A stretch of DNA of 64,000 bases from Sphingomonas parva (ex Maeng et al. 2020) (GTDB taxonomy: Bacteria; Pseudomonadota; Alphaproteobacteria; Sphingomonadales; Sphingomonadaceae), in the NCBI RefSeq assembly GCF_004564275.1, contig NZ_SPDV01000001.1, positions 183,891-247,890 of the forward strand. Reading direction: 5' to 3'. Of this stretch, positions 56,934 to 64,000 are shown piece after piece. A model generated the notes under the pieces. That model was given only the letters and a program-made list of their open reading frames with translations. It had not been told where the DNA came from and did not search any database. A program made the position numbers and the translations under genes. Within the stretch, counting starts at the first letter, position 1. Each line of letters opens with the position of its first letter.

Positions 56934-56992
56934 GACCTCGACTGCTACCCGGCCGCGCGCTTGAACGCCATGCCGTCTTTTGGCCGGACCTG

Positions 56993-58153
56993 GTGACGCG
57001 CGCGGCGCCGCATCTCGTCATCGTCGGCGGCGGCCTTGCCGGCTGCCTGGCGGCGCTCGCGCTCGCGCAACGCCGCCCCGACATCGATTTCGTCCTGGTC
57101 GAGCAGCACGGCGCGTTCGGCGGCAACCATGTCTGGTCGTTCTTCGACGACGATGTCGACGCTGCGCATCGCTGGCTGATCGCGCCGCTGGTCGGCCACC
57201 ATTGGGACCGGCACGCCGTCCATTTTCCGCGCCGCAGCCGTGAGCTCGGTTTCGGCTACAACAGCGTCCGCTCGTCCGCCCTCGATGCGGCGGTGCGGTC
57301 GCTGCTGCCGCCGGAGCGATATCGCCTGGCGCGGCAGGTGACCGATGTTTCGCCAGGCCACGTCGTCCTGGAGGGCGGCGAACGGATCGAAGCGGCCGCG
57401 GTGATCGACGCGCGCGGTCCCGCCCCGGCGCCGGGGCTCGACCTCGCCTGGCAGAAATTCGTCGGCCGCATCTACCGCACCGGCGATCCGCACGGCTGCA
57501 TGCGGCCGGTGATCATGGACGCACGCTGCGCCCAGCGGGACGGCTATCGCTTCCTCTACACGCTGCCCTTCAGCGCCTCCGAGCTGCTCGTCGAGGACAC
57601 CTATTACTCGACCTCGCCGGCGCTGGACCTGCTCGCCATCCGGGCCGGGCTGGACGCGCATGTCGGGCAGTCCGGCTGGGCCGAGGCGGAGGTGGTCGGC
57701 GAGGAGACCGGCGTCCTGCCCGTGCTGCTCGGCGGCGACATTGCGGCGCTATGGCCGGCTTCCGCGCCGCCCGTCGCGAAGCTTGGGCTGCGCGGCGGCT
57801 TCTTCCACCCGACCACCGGCTATTCGCTGCCCGATGCGGTGCGCAACGCCGTCCTTCTCACCGAGCAATCGGTGCTGACGGGCCCCGCCCTGCACGATGT
57901 CTTCCGCGCCCGCGCCGAAGCCCTGTGGCGAGAGCGGCGCTTCTTCACGCTGCTCAACCGGATGCTGTTCCGCGCCGCGGAGCCCGAGCAGCGTTATCGG
58001 GTGCTGGAGCATTTCTATCGGTTGCCGGAGGCGACGATCGCCCGCTTCTACGCGGCGCGGCTGACCAGGATCGACAAGCTGCGGATCCTGAGCGGACGTC
58101 CGCCGGTCCCCGTCGGGCGTGCTCTGGCCGCGATGCGGGAGCGGGGACGTTGA
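56993..58153 (+). CDS. crtY: lycopene beta-cyclase CrtY
   Basis: The 386-residue flavoprotein has the FAD-binding N-terminus VIVGGGLAGCLAALALA, the cyclase signature YRFLYTLPFS and LRGGFFHPTTGYSLPDAV. It closes the ends of lycopene into beta-ionone rings to give beta-carotene. The start is a GTG at 56993. Its stop overlaps a TTG start of crtI (TTGA). It is the first gene of the crtY-I-B-X unit, divergent from the DUF2141-ispH-crtE unit. Confidence 0.93.
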   Translation: MTRAAPHLVIVGGGLAGCLAALALAQRRPDIDFVLVEQHGAFGGNHVWSFFDDDVDAAHRWLIAPLVGHHWDRHAVHFPRRSRELGFGYNSVRSSALDAAVRSLLPPERYRLARQVTDVSPGHVVLEGGERIEAAAVIDARGPAPAPGLDLAWQKFVGRIYRTGDPHGCMRPVIMDARCAQRDGYRFLYTLPFSASELLVEDTYYSTSPALDLLAIRAGLDAHVGQSGWAEAEVVGEETGVLPVLLGGDIAALWPASAPPVAKLGLRGGFFHPTTGYSLPDAVRNAVLLTEQSVLTGPALHDVFRARAEALWRERRFFTLLNRMLFRAAEPEQRYRVLEHFYRLPEATIARFYAARLTRIDKLRILSGRPPVPVGRALAAMRERGR

Positions 58154-59628
58154 GCCGCGCCTGCGTCATAGGGTCCGGCTTCGGCGGCCTCGCGCTCGCG
58201 ATCCGGCTCCAGTCGGCCGGGGTGGAGACGACGATCGTCGAGGCGCGCGACAAGCCCGGCGGGCGCGCCTATTTCTGGGAGAAGGACGGGCACGTCTTCG
58301 ACGCCGGCCCCACCGTCATCACCGATCCCGCCTGCCTGAAGGAGCTCTGGTCGTTGAGCGGCGCCGACATGGCCGCGGACGTCGAGCTCATGCCGGTCTC
58401 GCCATTCTATCGGCTGTCCTGGCCGGACGGCACGACCTTCGACTATCTCGACGACGACGCTCGCCTCGCCGAGCAGATCGCGGCGCTCGATCCCGCCGAT
58501 GTCGAAGGCTATCGCCGGTTCCTGCGCTACTCCGCCGGCGTCTATGCCGAAGGCTATGAGAAGCTGGGCGCCGTGCCATTCCTCGACTTCCGCGCCATGC
58601 TGAAGGCGGCGCCGCAGCTGGCGCGCTATCAGGCCTGGCGCTCGGTCTATTCGATCGTCTCCGGCTTCGTGCGCAACGAGAAATTGCGCCAGGCCCTTTC
58701 CTTTCACACCCTCCTCGTCGGCGGCAATCCGCTCACCACCAGCGCGATCTACGCGCTGATCCACAAGCTCGAGCGCGACGGCGGCGTCTGGTTCGCGCGC
58801 GGCGGCACCAACGCGCTCGTCCGCGGCATGGTTCGGCATTTCGAGCGCCTCGGCGGGAGGCTGCGGCTCGGCGATCCGGTCACCGCGATCGGCGTCGACG
58901 AAGCGGGCCGCGCACGGGACGTCGCCACGCGCAGCGGCTGGTCCGAACGCTTCGACGCGGTCGCGTCGAACGCGGACGTGGTGCGCACCTACGATATGCT
59001 GGGCCACAGCCGGGGACGCCAGGCGGCGGCACGCCTGCGGCGCAAGCGCTTCTCCCCGTCTCTCTTCGTGGTCCACTTCTCGACGTCGGGCAGCTGGCCG
59101 GAGGTGCCGCACCACAGCATTCTTTTCGGACCGCGCTACCAGGGACTGCTCGGCGACATCTATCGCGGCAAGAGCCTCGCCGCCGATCCGTCGCTCTACC
59201 TCCACCACCCGACGGCGACCGATCCGGGAACCGCTCCGGCCGGCAAGACGACCTTCTATGCCCTCGCCCCGGTGCCCCACCTCGGCCGCGCCCCACTCGA
59301 CTGGGAGCGGGAAGGCCCAGCCTATGCGCAGCACATCCTGAGGATGGTCGAGCAGCGGATGCTTCCCGGCCTGTCACAGCGGCTCGAGACGGTCTTCCAC
59401 TATGGGCCGCAGCAGTTCGAGACCGACCTCAACTCGCATCTCGGCTCCGCCTTCAGCCTCGAGCCGCGGCTCACCCAGAGCGCCTGGTTCCGGGTCCACA
59501 ATCGCGATGCGAAGATCCCGAACCTCTATTTCGTCGGCGCCGGGACGCATCCGGGCGCCGGCATTCCCGGGGTCGTGGGCAGCGCCAAGGCGACGGCCGG
59601 CCTGATGCTGCAGGCGCTCGGCCGATGA
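58150..59628 (+). CDS. crtI: phytoene desaturase CrtI
   Basis: The 492-residue protein has the dinucleotide-binding VIGSGFGGLALAIRLQSAG near residues 6-24, the ring FDAGPTVITDP, GGTNALVRGMVRHFERLGG, and the C-terminal family block FVGAGTHPGAGIPGVVGSAK. It introduces four double bonds, making lycopene from phytoene. The likely start is a TTG at 58150 that overlaps the crtY stop; an alternative start would remove part of the FAD motif. It is followed by crtB in an ATGA overlap. Confidence 0.95.
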   Translation: MSRACVIGSGFGGLALAIRLQSAGVETTIVEARDKPGGRAYFWEKDGHVFDAGPTVITDPACLKELWSLSGADMAADVELMPVSPFYRLSWPDGTTFDYLDDDARLAEQIAALDPADVEGYRRFLRYSAGVYAEGYEKLGAVPFLDFRAMLKAAPQLARYQAWRSVYSIVSGFVRNEKLRQALSFHTLLVGGNPLTTSAIYALIHKLERDGGVWFARGGTNALVRGMVRHFERLGGRLRLGDPVTAIGVDEAGRARDVATRSGWSERFDAVASNADVVRTYDMLGHSRGRQAAARLRRKRFSPSLFVVHFSTSGSWPEVPHHSILFGPRYQGLLGDIYRGKSLAADPSLYLHHPTATDPGTAPAGKTTFYALAPVPHLGRAPLDWEREGPAYAQHILRMVEQRMLPGLSQRLETVFHYGPQQFETDLNSHLGSAFSLEPRLTQSAWFRVHNRDAKIPNLYFVGAGTHPGAGIPGVVGSAKATAGLMLQALGR

Positions 59629-60494
59629 CCCGGGACGCGCTGGTCGCGGCCGCCGAGCAGGCGATCCGCCAAGGCTCCAAGTCGTTCCGCATGGCGAGCC
59701 GGCTGTTCGACCGAACCATTCGCGAACGCGCCTGGCTGCTCTATTGCTGGTGCCGTCACTGCGACGACGTGTGCGACGGCCAGGAGCTGGGCCGCGGCGG
59801 CAGCGTCGGCCCCGCGGCCATGGCGGATGCTTCGGCGCTCACCGAAACCGTCCTCGCCGGGGGAACGACAGGGCAGCTGCCGTTCGACGCGCTGGGCGCA
59901 GTGCTCGCGGAATGTCCGATACCGCACGGCTATGTCCGCGATCATCTCGCCGGCTTCGCCCTCGACGAGCGCGGCTGGTCGCCCCGGACCGAGGACGATC
60001 TGCTCCTCTATTGCTACCACGTCGCCGGCGCGGTGGGCTGCATGATGGCGGTGGTGATGGGCGTGCCTCCGGACGACGACGAGACCTTGGTACGCGCCTG
60101 CGACCTCGGCATCGCCTTCCAGCTTTCGAACATCGCCCGGGACATCAAGGAGGATCACGCCGCGGGCCGCTGCTACCTTCCGAGCGACTGGCTGGCGGAG
60201 GCGGGCGTCGAGCGCGACCGCCTGCTCGATCCGGAGCACCGCGCCACCCTCGTCGCGCTCGCCGCCCGGCTCTGCATTCTCGCCGAGCGCTACGAACATT
60301 CGGCCCGCGCCGGCATCCCCCGCCTGCCCTTCCGCGCGCGCTGGGCCGTGCTCGCGGCCGCCGGCATCTATGGGCGGATCGGCCGCCGCGTTCGGGCCCT
60401 CGGCCCCGCGGCTTGGGACGAGAGGGTGGTCGTGCCCAAGCGCACCAAGGCGGCGGTCATGCTGGGCGCGCTCGCCGGCGCCGCCACCGCCTGA
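59625..60494 (+). CDS. crtB: phytoene synthase CrtB
   Basis: The 289-residue protein has the two aspartate-rich magnesium-binding motifs of squalene/phytoene synthases: CDDVCDG (about residues 45-51) and NIARDIKED (about 168-176), plus the GRCYLPSDWL block. It condenses two GGPP into phytoene, the first committed carotenoid step. The ATG overlaps the crtI stop (ATGA) and its stop abuts crtX directly, so the four genes are a single coupled unit. Confidence 0.95.
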   Translation: MTRDALVAAAEQAIRQGSKSFRMASRLFDRTIRERAWLLYCWCRHCDDVCDGQELGRGGSVGPAAMADASALTETVLAGGTTGQLPFDALGAVLAECPIPHGYVRDHLAGFALDERGWSPRTEDDLLLYCYHVAGAVGCMMAVVMGVPPDDDETLVRACDLGIAFQLSNIARDIKEDHAAGRCYLPSDWLAEAGVERDRLLDPEHRATLVALAARLCILAERYEHSARAGIPRLPFRARWAVLAAAGIYGRIGRRVRALGPAAWDERVVVPKRTKAAVMLGALAGAATA

Positions 60495-61685
60495 ATGCAT
60501 TTCGGGATCATCGCCCCGCCTCTCGCCGGCCACTACGGGCCGCTCGCCGCGCTGGCGCGTGAGCTCGTCTCGCGCGGCCACAGGGCGACCTTCGTCCACC
60601 ACGCCGGCGCGCAGCCGCTCGCCGCCCGCCACGGCGCCGCTTTCGTGCCGCTCCCCACGGGTTCCGCCGGCGAACATCGCCGGATCGGGGGCACGGTGCG
60701 CGAGATGGCGCGCCAGATGGAAATGCTCTGCCGCGAGGCGCCGCCGCTGTTCAGGGACCTCGGCGTCGATGCGATCCTCGCGGACCAGCTCGAGCCCGCC
60801 GGCGGCCTGATCGCGGAGCACCTCGAACTTCCCTTCGCCAGCGTCGCCTGCGCCCTGCCGATGAACCGGGAGGCCGGCGTGCCTCCGCCTTTCGTCGGCT
60901 GGCGCTACGATCCCTCGGCGAGCGGACTCCGCCGCAACCGCGGCGGCTGGACGGTGAGCGACGTCCTGATGCGCCCGCTCGGCCGCGCCATCGCGCGCCG
61001 GGCGGACGCCTGGGGCCTGGAGCCGCGACGCCGGCTGGAGGACTGCTTCTCCAGGCGCCTGCAGCTCGCCCAGGCCGTCCCGTCGATCGACTTCCCGCGA
61101 CGCGCACTGCCGCCGCATTTCCACTACCTCGGGCCGTTCCGCCACAACGAGACGTCCGACTTCCGGCTGCCGGCGCTAAACGGCCGCCAATTCCTGTATT
61201 GCACGTTCGGAACGCTGCAGGGCTGGCGGGCGCGCCTGTTCGCCCGTGTCGCGGCGGCCTGCGCCGATCTCGGCCTCCCGCTCGTCCTCACCCATGGCGG
61301 CCGCCTGACCCAGAGGCAGGTCGCGCGCCTGCCCGGCGAGGTCCACGCTTTCGATTACCTGCCCCAGGAGGCGGTGCTCGACCGCGCGCCGCTGTGCATC
61401 ACCCACGGCGGGTTCAACACCGTCCTCGACTGCCTCGCCCGCGGCAAGCCGCTCGTCGCGCTGCCGCTCGCCTTCGAGCAGGCGGCGATCGCGGCGCGCA
61501 TCGCCCGCTCCGGCGCCGGGGAAACCGTCCCGCCGATGCGCGCCTCGCGCAAGCGGCTCGCCGCGGCGATCGCCCGCGTTCTGGAGGGCGGCCATGCCGC
61601 TGCCGCGCGGCGCATCGGCGAAGACATAGCGCAGGCGGGCGGCGTCGTCCGAGCCGCCGATCTCATCGAGGCGGGGCTGGGCTGA
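60495..61685 (+). CDS. crtX: carotenoid glycosyltransferase CrtX
   Basis: The 396-residue GT1-family protein has an N-terminal acceptor domain (MHFGIIAPPLAGHYGPLAAL) and a C-terminal UDP-sugar-binding region with FDYLPQEAVLDRAPLCITHGG and ALPLAFEQAAIAARI. It places sugar on the hydroxyl groups of zeaxanthin or related xanthophylls. Start codon directly follows the crtB stop. Its last 23 bases overlap the convergent crtW gene. Confidence 0.9.
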   Translation: MHFGIIAPPLAGHYGPLAALARELVSRGHRATFVHHAGAQPLAARHGAAFVPLPTGSAGEHRRIGGTVREMARQMEMLCREAPPLFRDLGVDAILADQLEPAGGLIAEHLELPFASVACALPMNREAGVPPPFVGWRYDPSASGLRRNRGGWTVSDVLMRPLGRAIARRADAWGLEPRRRLEDCFSRRLQLAQAVPSIDFPRRALPPHFHYLGPFRHNETSDFRLPALNGRQFLYCTFGTLQGWRARLFARVAAACADLGLPLVLTHGGRLTQRQVARLPGEVHAFDYLPQEAVLDRAPLCITHGGFNTVLDCLARGKPLVALPLAFEQAAIAARIARSGAGETVPPMRASRKRLAAAIARVLEGGHAAAARRIGEDIAQAGGVVRAADLIEAGLG

Positions 61686-62397
61686 GCCGCCGCGCCCGCT
61701 CGGCCGGCAGGCGCCACCAGGGAAGCTGGGGGGCGAGATGATGCTCGTGATGATAGCCGAAGTGGAAGCAGCTGAGCAGCGACGCGAGGGTGCCGTAGCC
61801 GTTGCTCCGCGCCCGATGCCGGTCGGGGAAACGCCCGGCTCCGGGCCGGTGGGGAAGATAGGTGCCGAACAGGAACAGCTGGAGCGAGGAGAGGATCGCG
61901 GGCGTCGCCCAGAACAACAGCAGGTTGGGATATGGCGCGCCGAGCAGCAGGTAGATTGCGACGAGCAGGCTGAGCACCGCCAGCTCGCGAAGCCCGAAAT
62001 ACTGGCGGAAGAAAGCCGCATACCATCCCCAGAAGCGGCTCTTGTGGGAGACGGAGAAGTCCGGATCGTGAGCGGTCCCGGGCCGGCGATGATGCTCGAA
62101 ATGCTTCGGCCGCAGGCGATCGAAGGAGAAGCCGGCATAAAGCGCCAGCGCGAGGCGTCCCACGGCGCGATTGAGCTTCGGGCGGCCGGGGGCGAGCGAG
62201 CCGTGCATGCAATCGTGCGCGACGATGAACAGGCCGACGTCGAGCCAGCAGAGCAAAGCGACGAGCAGGGCCGCGGCCGGGACACCGCCCTTCGCCAGCG
62301 GAAAGAAGAACACCGCATAGACGTGCAGCGCGGCCCAGGCCCCGACGATCGCGGCGGTGAGACCAAGGCCGATCGCCGTCTGCCGTTGCGGGCTCAC
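61663..62397 (-). CDS. crtW: beta-carotene ketolase CrtW
   Basis: The 244-residue integral membrane di-iron enzyme has the fatty-acid-desaturase-type His boxes: HDCMH at residues 61-65, RPKHFEHH at about 96-103 and YHHEHH at about 215-220. It adds 4/4'-keto groups to beta-carotene or zeaxanthin rings (canthaxanthin, astaxanthin). It starts with a GTG at 62397 that overlaps the crtZ stop (GTGA). It converges with crtX with a 23-base overlap at the 3' ends. Confidence 0.93.
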   Translation of the reverse strand: MSPQRQTAIGLGLTAAIVGAWAALHVYAVFFFPLAKGGVPAAALLVALLCWLDVGLFIVAHDCMHGSLAPGRPKLNRAVGRLALALYAGFSFDRLRPKHFEHHRRPGTAHDPDFSVSHKSRFWGWYAAFFRQYFGLRELAVLSLLVAIYLLLGAPYPNLLLFWATPAILSSLQLFLFGTYLPHRPGAGRFPDRHRARSNGYGTLASLLSCFHFGYHHEHHLAPQLPWWRLPAERARRLSPAPPR

Positions 62398-62870
62398 GAT
62401 CCGCTCCGGGCGCGCAGCACCCCGCGGAGCCGCGCGACGGGCGGCGCGTAGAGGAAGCCGAACGAGACGGCGCCTTCGCGGCCCCGCGTCGCGTGGTGAA
62501 GCCGGTGCGCCTGCACCAGCCGCTTCAGATAGCCGCGCCGCGGCGGCTTGACGAACGGCAGCCGGCGATGCACCAGCCCGTCGTGGAGCAGAGTGTAGAG
62601 CAGGCCGTAGACCAGGGTACCGGCGGCCACCCACCAGAGCGGCGGCCACAAGGCCGGCAGGACCAGGAACAGCAGCAGGCTGATCATGGCGAAGAGCAAA
62701 CCGTAGAGATCGTTGCGCTCGAACAGGCCCTCGCGTCGCTCGTGATGCGAACGATGCCAGCCCCATCCCCAGCCGTGCATGACGTAGCGGTGGACGGCCC
62801 AGGCGCCGGCCTCCATCGCTAGGACGGTGACCGCAAGAAGGGCAATGTTGAGCAGCCAGGCAGGGCCCAT
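62394..62870 (-). CDS. crtZ: beta-carotene 3-hydroxylase CrtZ
   Basis: The 158-residue membrane protein has the four His clusters of CrtZ hydroxylases: HRYVMH (27-32), HRSHH (39-43), HDGLVHRR and HRLHH. It hydroxylates the 3/3' ring positions. It starts at 62870 and overlaps crtW in a GTGA junction, so hydroxylase and ketolase are made together. With crtW the expected product is astaxanthin. Confidence 0.94.
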   Translation of the reverse strand: MGPAWLLNIALLAVTVLAMEAGAWAVHRYVMHGWGWGWHRSHHERREGLFERNDLYGLLFAMISLLLFLVLPALWPPLWWVAAGTLVYGLLYTLLHDGLVHRRLPFVKPPRRGYLKRLVQAHRLHHATRGREGAVSFGFLYAPPVARLRGVLRARSGS

Positions 62871-62933
62871 CCGCAGTGAATAGGCGCGTGCCGAAAGCGG
62901 GTCCAGCTGGTCCTTTGACCTATCGGCACCGCC

Positions 62934-63548
62934 TCAGCCCCTGAGCCGCGCGCTCTCCACGATGCGCTCGAACTCCGGCAGCCCGGCCGGGAAATAGTGC
63001 ATCTTCGCAGCGTCGAAGAGCGCCAGGTAGAAGCGGCCGTCGATGATCGCGCCCACGGCCCTGCCCTGGCGCTCGACCTCGTCGCCGCCGAGATGGGTGT
63101 AGTCGAACTGGAAACCGGAGCGGCCGAGGAAGGTACGCGGCTGGAGCCCGGTCATCTCGAAGCGCGTCGCTCCGCCGCGGATTCGGTAGAAGCTCTCGAT
63201 CATTGCGGCGATGTCCTGCGGCGACATGTCGGCGCGGAAGTTCGGAACCAGCCGATCGGCCTTTCTGCGCTGGCGGACGATCCTTTTGTCGTTCTCCAGC
63301 CCGCCGATGAAGGTGAGGCCGTCGAGCAGCGGTCCGTTCAGCGTCCAATTCTCCTCCCGATCGATGTCGTAGCGTCCCCGCGGCGCCTTGTTCCAGGCGA
63401 TGGTCGGCGTCACCAACATGGTGTCGCGCGCGACCGCCTCCGGCTCCGGCCGCACCAGCGAGTAGCGGCCGAGGCCGAGACCGCCGCCCGCACAGCCCGA
63501 CAACAGTGCCAGCGCCGCGAGCCCCGGCGAGCACAAGCAACGGCGCAT
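62934..63548 (-). CDS. predicted lipoprotein of unknown function
   Basis: The 204-residue protein has a type II signal peptide with lipobox LLSGC (Cys19) and a mature domain with the segments NWTLNGPLLDGLTFI, RADMSPQDIAAMIESFYR and FQFDYTHLGG. GGAGGACGAGGG precedes the ATG at 63548. It lies 14 bases after the partial TPR gene on the same strand, suggesting an operon. No family name is recognised; the domain looks like lipoproteins common in this order. Confidence 0.75.
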   Translation of the reverse strand: MRRCLCSPGLAALALLSGCAGGGLGLGRYSLVRPEPEAVARDTMLVTPTIAWNKAPRGRYDIDREENWTLNGPLLDGLTFIGGLENDKRIVRQRRKADRLVPNFRADMSPQDIAAMIESFYRIRGGATRFEMTGLQPRTFLGRSGFQFDYTHLGGDEVERQGRAVGAIIDGRFYLALFDAAKMHYFPAGLPEFERIVESARLRG

Positions 63549-63562
63549 CCCTCGTCCTCCTC

Positions 63563-64000
63563 TCACTGGCTGAGCGTGTGCCGGACCATCGCGGCGTCCG
63601 GAGCCGTCGGCGCAAGCGCCAGATAGCGGCCGAGCGCCGCTCTGCCCTCCTCCCGCCGACCGCTCCTCAGCAGCGCGTAGCCGTGCGCCCGCCAAGCCTC
63701 CGGCGGAGCATCCGGGAAAGCGATGGCGGCCGCATAAGCATTCGCCGCCGCCGCGTCGTCGCCGCGGCGCCCGCGCAGCCGCCACACCTCGGCCTCATAA
63801 TAATGCAGCAGCCCGTTCCATCCGTCCCTGGCGAGCGTGTTGATCAGGAAGAGGCTGGCGCCGGGATCGTTGAGCTTGACCTGATCGTCGAGGAACGTCT
63901 TTCGATGCGGCCCGATGGCGCGCAGGTAGCGCTCGCGACCGCGGTCGACCGTGCGTGCGCTCGTCAGCTCCGCGGCCGAGGCCCTCAAATCGATCATCCT
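63563..64000 (-). CDS. TPR-like protein (partial, N-terminus outside the window)
   Basis: About 145 residues of a helical protein are visible, ending at a stop at 63563. Paired helices such as AFPDAPPEAWRAHGYALLRSG and EEGRAALGRYLALAP form TPR units near the C-terminus. An in-frame ATG lies at 63997, but the frame is open through the right edge and the true start is probably outside. It is the upstream partner of the lipoprotein gene. Confidence 0.65.
   Translation of the reverse strand, partial: RMIDLRASAAELTSARTVDRGRERYLRAIGPHRKTFLDDQVKLNDPGASLFLINTLARDGWNGLLHYYEAEVWRLRGRRGDDAAAANAYAAAIAFPDAPPEAWRAHGYALLRSGRREEGRAALGRYLALAPTAPDAAMVRHTLSQ

Overview
The window is about 64 kb of GC-rich chromosome from an alphaproteobacterium, most likely order Sphingomonadales (Sphingomonas/Sphingosinicella-like). 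The evidence is a carotenoid cluster with crtY-crtI-crtB-crtX, crtW and crtZ, a divL-tsaE-amgK-murU-addB gene order typical of alphaproteobacteria, a large TonB-dependent receptor, an RcnB-like protein, and short dispersed palindromic repeats of the kind common in sphingomonad genomes. There is no CRISPR array, transposase, integrase or phage gene. Genus and species are not determined.

Layout. 1-6.8 kb: partial amino-acid permease, small lipoprotein, membrane J-domain protein, YciE-like ferritin-fold protein, the ribosome factor EttA, an M28 peptidase, a cupredoxin and a small exported protein. 6.8-14.5 kb is the most accessory-looking part: a tightly overlapping operon (GT2, GT4 and two different sulfotransferase-like proteins), a large RTX/haemagglutinin-like surface protein and a methyltransferase, which suggest a sulfated glycan or decorated surface structure. 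14.6-19.3 kb: tRNA-Pro, a CAU-anticodon tRNA, a histidine kinase with a degenerate ATPase half, and two tandem paralogous TPR proteins. 19.5-24.7 kb: yaaA, gyrA and trmFO.

24.8-44 kb: trxA and addA, then a 4.6-kb block of unrelated genes (alcohol dehydrogenase, exported endonuclease/phosphatase-fold protein, YciI and small proteins), then addB, murU, amgK, tsaE and divL. The two halves of the AddAB recombination machine are therefore separated. murU and amgK form the cell-wall recycling pair. divL encodes a histidine-kinase homologue with tyrosine at the phospho-acceptor position. A 995-residue TonB-dependent receptor follows.

44-54 kb: clpX, clpP, a membrane glycosyltransferase and tig (trigger factor with a His-rich and Lys/Ala-rich tail), then tRNA-Leu, a PepSY membrane protein with a two-component system behind a Fur-like palindrome, an RcnB-like protein with a possible RBS-masking hairpin, and a LysE exporter. 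54-64 kb: a 5'-truncated macB abuts an isoprenoid/carotenoid cluster in three transcription units: DUF2141-ispH-crtE, crtY-I-B-X and crtZ-W. Together these predict ketolated, hydroxylated and glycosylated carotenoids (astaxanthin-glycoside type). A lipoprotein and a partial TPR gene end the window.

Most genes are single copy and housekeeping. The points most worth following up are the GT/sulfotransferase operon with its neighbouring RTX protein, the split addAB locus, the two non-canonical kinases, the macB/carotenoid junction and several regulatory sequence structures.
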